From contig OY804590.1 in the NCBI GenBank assembly GCA_963680875.1, positions 18,848,640-18,912,639 of the forward strand: 64,000 bases of DNA, given 5' to 3'. Below the pieces are notes generated by a model that saw nothing but the letters and a program-made list of their open reading frames with translations, was not told the DNA's origin and made no database searches. The position numbers and the translations under genes were made by a program. Numbering within the stretch: position 1 is the first letter of the stretch; each line of letters begins with the position of its first letter. Of the stretch, positions 56,351 to 64,000 are shown in pieces. The DNA is from Bathymodiolus brooksi. Taxonomy: Eukaryota > Mollusca > Bivalvia > Mytilida > Modiolidae.

Positions 56351-57480
56351 TAACCCTAGAGTTCACAACTAACAGTGACTGTACACTCACGTTAGACGGA
56401 TCGAATCAATTCGATGTTATTGGAAGCAATTATTACAAGACTAGTCACAACTGTCGAGGCTTTGTTCTACATAATGTTATTTCCACTATCTACTTTATCT
56501 TCGGAAGAGGTTAGAGAAATATATTTTTTCACTTGATCAGTGTTGTATAAATTGTCAAGAAGCATTTTGAAAAATGAAATAATGATGATTCGTATTTGTG
56601 TTGTACAACGTTTTAAGTTAAATGTTATATATTAACGGAAGTCCGACTGAAAAATGTTTTTTTTTTTGTAAACCCTTCTAGTTGCCATAGGAATAAATAT
56701 ACTATTAAAAATCTTTCGAAGTACCGGGTGGAACAAGATATGTTTTTATTTAGTGTGTGACATAAGAGCTAGGAGATATGATTTAGTGTTAATTGGTTTT
56801 ATGTAATACGTGCAGCTGTTTCTCACACTAGATACCCATATATCAAATGTTTACAAAGGCCGTAACAGTTAATATTTTATACTATAAAAAAAAACGTAAT
56901 AATAATGGCTTTATTTACAAAAATATAAAGATTGTATTACATTTTCAACGAACTTTGGCCTTTACATACCAACTGTTTGATTGGAACATCATTCGCCATT
57001 GTCAAAGAAATCAGATTCACAATATCTGATCAGGCCCCCATTTTAAAAAAGGTTATACATTCACACTGCTGTATGAAGAAAACATATTTGTATGAAATAA
57101 AATGTAAAAAACAATAATATAAATTTTATTATCTTCTTTCTTTAGTTGTAACGAATTTAACAAATACTTATTTTTATACAAAATAATTTCTCAAAAATGT
57201 ATTTTCTTTTATACACAAAGACACGAAATCTTCAAAGTAAACAAAGTTATTGTAATTTGGTGGTAGCTTTATAATACGACTTAAGCTGGTGTTAACAAAG
57301 ATGAAAGCTTTACATAGTGGACACAATGTGGACTTGAATTACAATTAATTGTGTAATACTAACAATATACCTTTTTATAATCTTTGTCATACAATCCCGT
57401 AGTTACATAGTGGTGGGAATCATTCGTTTAAACCTTTATATTTAGTTTGATTTCTCAAGGATTTGAACGTCATCATGTGA
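56351..57480. other. No gene seen
   Basis: AT-rich. The frames at 56847-57117 have no motif. Confidence 0.45.
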
Positions 57481-57489
57481 ATAGAGTTT

Positions 57490-57510
57490 CATGGGGAGGG
57501 GAAGGGGGCT

Positions 57511-57541
<31 letters not shown>
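57490..57541. repeat. Long G run
   Basis: GAGGGGAAGGGGGCT precedes an uninterrupted run of about 29 G. On the G strand it could form quadruplex structures, and its length is probably unreliable in assembly. Confidence 0.85.
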
Positions 57542-57544
57542 GAG

Positions 57545-57725
57545 TCGTGACCACGATCGTATAGTATTTTGATTTATATCTACTTTTAATATACAACCAG
57601 TGCTTATCAACTACCAGGATATAGAGTTAGTACGACTTCCACCCTTTACAAGGTGTACTCAATATAAAGTATAAAGCGGTTTGTCGGTAATTTGTGGTAG
57701 GTCGTTATTCCGGTTTCCTTCATAT
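57545..57725 (+). mobile_element. SINE-A copy, degraded
   Basis: GTGACCACGATCGTATAGTA, CAAGGTGTACTCAATATAAA and GTAGGTCGTTATTCCGGTTT keep the SINE-A order with many changes. Confidence 0.65.
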
Positions 57726-58199
57726 AAATCGTGTTTCTTCTAGCATTCAATATACCAAATAGATGTGGGACTAAAATACAATGACGTTATACGTAATAAT
57801 AATAATTCTTTATTTGCATAATAATACACCCATGTGGGTCAAGCATATACAAATACAAACAAACAAAACATAGAAAACATAGAAAATTACAATTTGATCA
57901 TAATATAGGATACACAAAATAAATCCTATTAATTAATATTATATATTTCACATGTCACACCTTTGACCGACAAGGACCTCATTTTTGCAATTCTGTAGAT
58001 TGCTTTATAAAGTCTCCTACTTCTGCCAAAAGTTCAGAATTTGCATCTAACAAAAATTTTATTTTATTTAATGGTATTTCTTCAATAAAGTAATAATGCA
58101 CATTTTACTGACACATTTCGTTTACGTGTATTTCTAACTGTACAAGCTTGCACTTATTGTATTTTGAAACCGAAAAAAAATCTTCTTTTATTTGGAAAT
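57726..58199. other. No gene seen
   Basis: AT-rich. CAACAAACAAAACATAGAAA-type simple sequence. Nothing supported. Confidence 0.45.
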
Positions 58200-58204
58200 A
58201 TTGA

Positions 58205-58390
58205 AGAGGGTCGGTAGGACCTTTTCCGGGACGTCGGGATCGCGAATTTTAATGAACGGGAATTCGGGATTGGCCTATTTCAACTTCGGGAATACGGGAT
58301 GGAAATGAGGCGGGGTCCGGGAAAATGCAATTTTTTGAGTAGGGAATTCGGGATACAAATTTAGCGGGATGAATTTTTTATGTTGAATAA
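58205..58390. repeat. CGGGA-rich repeat segment
   Basis: GGGACGTCGGGATCGCGAAT, GAACGGGAATTCGGGATTGG, CTTCGGGAATACGGGATGG and AGGGAATTCGGGATAC. A related segment lies at 59893-60000 (CTTCGGGAATTCGGGATAAG ... ACGGGAAGTCGGGATCAG). They do not align well enough to call a pair of long terminal repeats. Confidence 0.6.
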
Positions 58391-58539
58391 ATCTGTCTTA
58401 TCCCTAATTGTGTGTAAAATGATCAACTGATTAAATAAATACGAAAAATCCGAACATTTCTTTCTCATTATATCGTTTTGTTTTACTTTGATTGAACTTT
58501 GCTAAGTATAATCCGGCTTTTCTTTCGTTGTTATCACGA

Positions 58540-58674
58540 AACTGATCAAAAATCTATCTTCTTTCAAAAATTAAGAAATATTTAAATCTTGAATCAAGGC
58601 AACTTTTTTATCCAGGTTATATTTTGCCTTTAATTGATTATTGCTGTGTTGTTTGGGGAAACTGTTCAAATACC
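58540..58674 (+). pseudogene. LINE reverse transcriptase scrap
   Basis: KIKKYLNLESRQLFYPGYIL followed by PLIDYCCVVWGNCSN (58568-58668) is the conserved late RT/thumb segment of CR1/Jockey-type LINEs. It belongs to a different element from the one at 17470. It is fused in another frame to the ORF that follows. Confidence 0.65.
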
Positions 58675-59096
58675 CTGTGCCCACATACAACCTTCCTCTA
58701 GACCTCGTGCCTATTTTCCCAAAACCAAAGACTGTATCGATGCAAAAGGATGACGTAAAACTTCTGTATGAGTGGGTTAATACGCATGGCAAGTGTGTCC
58801 GTCAGCGCACTGTCCGACAAGAAACAACATCTTATAAATGCGGAACATTACCACTGAACATGTACGTTTCAACTTCAATCGAGAGGACCGAGGTTACATT
58901 CAACCATATAGATGAATATGACGACAGCGAGTCTGAAAATGAAACTGATGAGACTTCATCTTCACAGTTGTCACATGTATTAGTGGGGAATGATGATCAT
59001 GAATCGCCCGCGGAATTAAGCTTTTTAACCACTCGCAATTCTTCTCGATCAGGCAGAACACTACGCGTTTCTTCACGACTGTTGGACTACATATGA
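58668..59096 (+). CDS. Coding remnant, possible transposon protein C-terminus
   Basis: The open frame (formally from 58641, but its first codons overlap the LINE scrap) reads YPVPTYNLPLDLVPIFPKPK, VKLLYEWVNTHGKCVRQRTV and TSYKCGTLPLNMYVSTSIER. An acidic Ser-rich stretch (DEYDDSESENETDETSSSQL) follows, and the frame ends RNSSRSGRTLRVSSRLLDYI. An acidic linker with an RSGR-type basic end is seen at the C-termini of some integrase-bearing polyproteins, but that is a loose resemblance. It has coding-like composition. Origin as host gene or transposon is undecided. Confidence 0.35.
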   Translation, partial: KYPVPTYNLPLDLVPIFPKPKTVSMQKDDVKLLYEWVNTHGKCVRQRTVRQETTSYKCGTLPLNMYVSTSIERTEVTFNHIDEYDDSESENETDETSSSQLSHVLVGNDDHESPAELSFLTTRNSSRSGRTLRVSSRLLDYI

Positions 59097-59210
59097 TCTC
59101 AGTCTTTCTGTCATCTGACTTCAATTGCTGCATCATCAGTCATCATGGATTTTGTTTTCCCATTTTGTCTTCTTCGACCACAATGTATCATTCAAGAAGC
59201 CCTAAATTTG

Positions 59211-59302
59211 TACTCAAATACAATAATCGGTTCTTTTTACTGATCTTTACTACATGTACTCAAATACAATAATCAGTTCTTTTTACTACAAAATCTTTTT
59301 TT
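59211..59302 (+). repeat. 46 bp direct duplication
   Basis: TACTCAAATACAATAATCGG at 59211 and TACTCAAATACAATAATCAG at 59257, each followed by TTCTTTTTACT. Confidence 0.85.
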
Positions 59303-59339
59303 CATTTTCGATCAAAACAGCGATACTCTAACAAAACAC

Positions 59340-59560
59340 GTACTGTCATTGACTAGAAAACAGGGAATACCGCCATTGTAAAGGTAATAAAAGTCCAGAG
59401 ACAATGACAAGACCAAGATAACATGGACAAGCACAACATACAACACTAAAAACTGAAGGAAGGGGCACATCACATAAACTAAAAGGTAATGAGCACCAAA
59501 AACCGGGAGCTGGATCAGGTGCACCGGTAGGGTAAGCGTCCTCTGACTTGTAGAAACTTA
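59340..59560 (-). mobile_element. Family P tail, diverged
   Basis: GAGCACCAAAAACCGGGAGC, GGTGCACCGGTAGGGTAAGC, CACTAAAAACTGAAGG and AAGTCCAGAGACAATGACAA are minus-strand tail blocks of an in-between form. Confidence 0.6.
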
Positions 59561-60379
59561 CACAGTTGTAGTAAAGTAATTTATGCATTCAGGATCCGTT
59601 GCCTGATCATTCACGATCCCGCTTACATACTTAACATCCATTACCTAATCATTCACGATCAGTTTTCTCGCGTAATCGATCAGTCCCCGTGTATATATCC
59701 ACACCGTACTATCAGCTCTGAACGGCCATGCACGAAAGTTGAACAATTTATCACAGAACGGGAAGTTACCAAATTATCAGACTGAGAAATTAAAATTTAT
59801 AAACAGAACAAGACAACCTAGGGTCACGGTATATAACTCTGTCAATAAAAGTTTAATTGTATATGTATTATGACGATTTTGGACCAATTGGCAGTCCAAA
59901 TTCTTCGGGAATTCGGGATAAGCTCGTTTCCCCCCGGGATTTCGGAATTTGCTATTTTTTTTAACGGGAAGTCGGGATCAGAACCCCTCCTACCCCCCGT
60001 CATTGAAGCTATCGAGATAATAATATCACGTGATAATTTTAAGTAAACAGCCTACAGTATGTCCGGGAAAAGAAGTATTTTCCCCCAAACAATAAAACTG
60101 AACTGATGTAATTATTGTTGACAATGGTGTTACATATCTCTAACATAACCTCTTTAAAAAGGCACAAACCATCATAAACACGACTATGAACGTGATAAGA
60201 ATATACTATGACGTCATAACCGCAACACACGTGACGTATGTAAAAAATAACTCAAGTTCAAAGGGAGATAAGCAGCTTGTAATGAGGTAATGTTACATGT
60301 CCGAAGCTTTAGCACATTTTATTAATATTTTTATTCATTCATTAAACACTTAGTATGACGAAGTTAGTGAAAATATTGC
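59561..60379. other. CGGGA-rich segment at 59893-60000; otherwise no gene
   Basis: See the related segment at 58205. The rest is mixed sequence with a diverged SINE-tail-like AATAAAACTGAACTGATGTA at 60090. No gene. Confidence 0.45.
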
Positions 60380-60475
60380 ATGTCACTCAAGATTAATAGT
60401 TTTCACTCCGTGCAAGTGACCATGACTATGATACAAAAAAAAAAGAAAACGTTTTTTTGTGTTGTCTGGTCAACT

Positions 60476-61718
60476 CACTGTGTACAAACTGACCCGGCAA
60501 AAAATGTTTGGACTCGTGCATATCTAATTCCGGAACGGAACCGGACTGTAAGAAGGCAAGAAGAAGGTAAGAATTCTGTTTATTTATTGTTTTTTGCATG
60601 AACTGGGGGGGAAATAAATGCTTTATTAACCATTTTCTGCTGTCAGATGAAACATTTTGGCTATGTCATCGTATATTAATTGAGAAATAAGCGATAATGT
60701 GCCGCAAAATGACGATCAGCTTGACCTCAACCCCGAATTTCACTCAGTTTCTCTTTGAATTGCTCGCATTGAATGGAACGAAATGTATTGAAGGAACGAT
60801 TGATGAATAAAGATGACAAGAATCGTCAGTTTGTGCTTTTAATTATTGATATAAGTAAGCACGGGGCGAAAGAAATGGGTCATGTCAAAATGGCAGGACC
60901 CGGTTTCGTGAATGATGTTACAGCATGATGACCCGGTTTTGTTCCAAAAAAAATTACGAACAAACAGGAACCAAAGCAACAGAAATCCACAGCCACCATT
61001 GTTTATACTGTGATACAACATTTCCACAATTCGATGACTTAATAAAACATTCTAGAGAAAATCATCCGCACCATTGTTATTACTGCAAAACAACCTTCGT
61101 CCTATTTGAAGAAGTAATAAAACACTCGACGGAAAACCACGGCTCACTAATGTTGAAAGTTAAATACCTTGAACTGAATCCATTTAGTGGACATTATGGT
61201 TACAAAAGCCATAATTTCAATGTTATTCCAGAGAAAATAAAGGCTTTGGTTCCTGTTTGTTCGTAATTTTTTTGGAACAAAACCGGGTCATCATGCTGTA
61301 ACATCATTCACGAAACCGGGTCCTGCCATTTTGACATGACCCAATAATTAAAAACAAAAAGTGACGATTCTTGTCATCTTTATTCATCAATCGTTCCTTC
61401 AATACATTTCGTTTTATTCAATGTGAGCAATTCAAAGAGAAACTGAGCGAAATTCGGGGTTGGGGTCAAGGTGATCGTCATTTTGCGGCACATTATCGCT
61501 TATTTCTCAATTAATATACGATGACATAGCCAAAATGTTTCATCTGACAGCAGGAAATGGTTAATAAAGCATTTATTTCCCCCAAGTTCATGCAAAATAC
61601 AAATAGATAAACATAATTCTTACCTTCTTCTTGCCTTTTTACAGTCCGGTTCCGTTCCGGAATTAGATATGCACGAGTCCAAACATTTTTTGCCGGGTCA
61701 GTTTGTACACAGTGCAAC
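60476..61718. mobile_element. 1.24 kb palindrome, probable large-inverted-repeat transposon derivative
   Basis: The left arm (60476-60977) and right arm (61242-61718) are inverted copies with few differences, for example AAACTGACCCGGCAAAAAAT outside and GGTTTTGTTCC/GGAACAAAACC near the spacer. The left arm carries an extra segment of about 25 bp (TAAGTAAGCACGGGGCG). Each arm holds the same short coding piece, VQTDPAKNVWTRAYLIPERN, ending in a GGTAAGAATTCT/CATAATTC donor-like site. The spacer of about 265 bp encodes two zinc fingers. No transposase domain is visible. Confidence 0.88.
60925..61266 (+). CDS. Two-finger C2H2 zinc-finger ORF inside the palindrome
   Basis: A 113-codon ORF. Two tandem fingers of 25-residue period fit C-x2-C-x12-H-x4-H: CLYCDTTFPQFDDLIKHSRE (Cys26, Cys29, His42, His47) and CYYCKTTFVLFEEVIKHSTE (Cys51, Cys54, His67, His72). 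The finger-to-finger similarity indicates an internal duplication. A tail with NPFSGHYGYKSHNFNVIPEK follows. The first 18 codons lie in the left arm and the last few in the right arm, so the true exon may be only the spacer part. It probably binds nucleic acid and is likely encoded by a mobile element. The start codon is uncertain. Confidence 0.5.
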   Translation: MMTRFCSKKNYEQTGTKATEIHSHHCLYCDTTFPQFDDLIKHSRENHPHHCYYCKTTFVLFEEVIKHSTENHGSLMLKVKYLELNPFSGHYGYKSHNFNVIPEKIKALVPVCS

Positions 61719-61744
61719 TTCAAGTTTGAAAATCGTATACATGT

Positions 61745-61945
61745 ACATTATAAAAGGTTTAGCTGAGCCCATAAAACTAGTTTAACCCTGTCACTTTTTG
61801 TATTGAACATTTCTGTTCCAAGCCAGAAAAGTGAGCGTTCATGTATATATGTTAGGAGAATCGATTTTGTCCGTGTTTCTACGATTATTCGATTAGATTT
61901 TTGATTTGTTCTGACAGAGTGGTATTTTTTGTTTTTCATTTTGTT
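61745..61945 (-). mobile_element. Family II copy
   Basis: CCCATAAAACTAGTTTAACC, CCAAGCCAGAAAAGTGAGCG, AATCGATTTTGTCCGTGTTT and TTCTGACAGAGTGGTATTTT. Inverse orientation to the copy at 46305. Confidence 0.85.
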
Positions 61946-62654
61946 ACAAAAACGTTAAATGTTTTGTTTTCTTTCTCGCAAAGTTGCTTTATATATGTGG
62001 CGAGTATAAACAAGAAGATATTTAATAAGGCGATGTTTAACAGATACAAATAAAATGTTGACAACATATAAAATTAATGTACAAAATTATTCTTTAAATC
62101 AATATAAACGTTGAACTTACTACACTACTAAGGCAGCATTTACTTTTTGGATTAATAACTTGTAACACTTAGTAAAGATATTGTGACAGGTGAATTAAAA
62201 ATTAAAATAATATCAATATTTAGACAAACTACTATTATATGTTGATCCATTTTTACACGTTTTATATCATTACATATTTATGTATACACTGTTACCCAGT
62301 GGTTGTGTCTATTTTGTTATAACTTTGTAAAATAACTTAGTATGTTCAAAACTTAAAATCGGTCTCTCCCCCCCCCCCTCCCCCCCCAATACAATGAGTA
62401 GAAAGGGCGAACCACCTCTAGATTTGATGTTAATCTTTAAAAATATTTAGATGTCTCTTGTTGTGACTGTTATTTAAAGCGTCTTCCTAACGAACCAGAT
62501 ATTGAGAATTGGGCAAATGAAGGGATTAAGATAACGAAGGTTTTGCAAGTTATGGGATTATGATAATCGGAGATTGATAAGTAATGGAGATATGTGAATG
62601 GGGGGTTGACAAGCAGTGGGATAAAGACAGGGAGAATTCTGAAAGTGAACGAAT
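61946..62654. other. No gene; C run at 62366-62388
   Basis: AT-rich with two C runs broken by a T. No motif. Confidence 0.5.
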
Positions 62655-62880
62655 TAACACGACGAGTACCACTAGTGGAGCAGGAACTGCCCACCCTTCC
62701 GGAGCACATGACCCCACCCCAGTTTTTAGTGGGGTTCATATTACTCGATCTTTAGTTTTATATGTATGTTTTGTAGATCGTTTTTCGTCCTGTTGTCCTT
62801 TTTCTTTTGGTCATTGTTTTGTCTGTCCTTCTTTGATTTATGGATTCTGATTAACACTTTGGTTTCTTGAAACTCTTCTT
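62655..62880 (+). mobile_element. Family P form A tail, solo
   Basis: ACGACGAGTACCACTAGTGG, CCACCCTTCCGGAGCACATG, CCAGTTTTTAGTGGGGTTCA and GATTCTGATTAACACTTTGG to TCTTGAAACTCTTCTT. It has single copies of both the 35 bp and 26 bp segments. Confidence 0.9.
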
Positions 62881-63510
62881 AAGATATTATGGGGAATGGC
62901 AAGTCGTGGTTTTACAATAAACTAATGAGAGCTTGACAAACAATGGTACTCAGATAATGGTGGATTTGGTAAGACAAGAATTTTTGGCAAGTGAAGGTAT
63001 TAAGATAATGGAAGCTTAATAAGTTGATGAATTTGACAAGCCATTAGATTTAGTCTATGCGTATGACTCATAAGGGGGACAATGTGACACAAAATATACT
63101 GTAAATTCATTATTATTCGTGGTAAACCAATTTTCGTCAACTTCATGGATCGTGTCAAACCAAGAAATAAAGAATTTAACGAATATATGTCACCATCAAT
63201 ATACATGTGTTGACTATAGCATGTGATCAACGAATATACGTAACCAAGAAATACAATTGATCCTCCAACCATGATAATTGTTATCAACGAATTTAAGTCA
63301 CTTCACAATATGGATATTTCGATTAAATGACAATTGATACACATTTTTATTAAGTTTTAAAACAGAGATTTTAACAATGGATCACAGAGCATTTGATTTA
63401 TGGGGGACGTGAAGCTGAAAGAATATTAAGAAAAGAAGAAATGAATAAGTAGGCCTTGAAAGGCAAAGAAGCGTTTGATCCTAAGTTTAATATACATGTA
63501 TATCAAGATA
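62881..63510. other. No gene seen
   Basis: AT-rich. The minus-strand frame at 63000-63287 has no motif. Confidence 0.45.
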
Positions 63511-63570
63511 CATATACAATATTGCTGAAAGTGGCGTTAAACACCAAAAATCAAATCAAATCAAATCATA
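63511..63570 (+). mobile_element. SINE 3' tail fragment
   Basis: CAATATTGCTGAAAGTGGCG, TTAAACACCAAAAATC and (AAATC)n are the shared SINE tail, without a head. Confidence 0.85.
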
Positions 63571-64000
63571 ATAAAAATTGAATACATGCATAAACTCATA
63601 TCACGACACATGTATTTAATTACATATAAAATAGTTTTTGTACCAAAACATTTTGAAATATACATTTTCCCATAGTGGTCATAAAAGGAACCATTTTCAT
63701 TTTCAAAAGAATATTAAACCAATATCGCAGACTAAAAACTAAAAAGCTAGCAATTTTCAAGTAGTTCATAAAACAGTCTTTTAATAGCTGTTTTATCTTT
63801 ACTGTCATTGGGAAAATAAAGGACAACAATTGCAGTTTTATAATTGTTATTTCCACTTATATGCACTTATGTTAATCTGTCGAATTTATATGCAGATTAT
63901 ATTACTATAATTAGTAAGTATAATTAAATATGTTAATCCTGCCAAATAGACTTACATACGTGTATGTAGTTACTAAATTTAGTTATTCTGGAGAAATAAT
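63571..64000. other. No gene seen
   Basis: AT-rich to the end of the window. The minus frame at 63620-63856 shows no motif. Confidence 0.45.

Noticed and set aside
58205..60000. LTR retrotransposon with CGGGA-rich ends and an ORF between them
   Set aside because: The two CGGGA-rich segments do not align as direct copies, and there are no TG...CA termini or target duplication.

Overview
This is a stretch of animal (metazoan) nuclear DNA, AT-rich and dominated by repeats. The evidence is the absence of dense bacterial-type genes, the presence of tRNA-derived SINEs, a CR1/Jockey-like LINE, a Tc1-like transposase relic, several foldback and MITE-like elements, long tandem arrays, and small candidate exons with GT..AG signals. 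The repeat families, especially the SINE 3' tail with the core GATATAGCTGAAATATTG and the YIDD-type reverse transcriptase, resemble those I know from molluscs. My best guess is a bivalve, perhaps a mussel. That is recollection, not a database match.

The main organising element is a retroelement I call family P. Its reverse transcriptase (RT) looks Penelope-like (DFSTLYTT-like, GIPMGTN, YIDDVLSLNN). It is present as four recognisable RT copies (about 7905, 10815, 25100 minus, 29460) and more than a dozen copies of just its 3' tail. The tail has two forms, A and B. Family II (about 250-300 bp, non-coding) and family III (about 300-450 bp) are further dispersed repeats. Two tRNA-derived SINE families, and the 3' ends of others, share one 3' tail.

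The window also carries five large tandem arrays: 35 bp (391-3022), 49 bp (4009-5032), 26 bp (27435-28300), 68 bp (47485-50393) and 86 bp (53575-54740). The 35 bp and 26 bp arrays each lie inside a copy of the family P tail and amplify two different, neighbouring segments of that tail. The 49 bp array lies inside a family II-like copy. Smaller two- and three-copy duplications sit inside other family P and II copies. The region therefore shows tandem arrays at different ages being born inside dispersed elements. Several arrays also show higher-order periods: 560 bp (16 x 35), 340 bp (5 x 68), 172 bp (2 x 86) and a local 235 bp (9 x 26).

Host-type coding sequence is sparse. Four candidate spliced genes can be read on the plus strand from splice signals and matching reading phase: 33788-40287 (several exons, partly joined), 41761-42659 (two exons, complete, 120 aa), 44970-46014 (two exons, complete, 106 aa) and 52487-54856 (5' end only). 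None has a recognisable family, and transcript evidence would decide them. A 1.24 kb palindrome at 60476-61718 encloses an ORF with two C2H2 zinc fingers and looks like a large-inverted-repeat transposon derivative.

Layout: 1-5.2 kb arrays and family P tails; 5.2-17 kb mixed repeats, two RT copies, a Mutator-like MITE nested in family II; 17-19 kb LINE relic and MITE; 19-33 kb SINEs, families II and III, RT relics, the 26 bp array, Tc1-like relic; 33-46 kb the candidate genes, with repeats in their introns; 47-50.4 kb the 68 bp satellite; 51-57 kb SINEs and the 86 bp array; 58-62 kb coding remnants and the palindrome; 62-64 kb a family P tail and a SINE tail.
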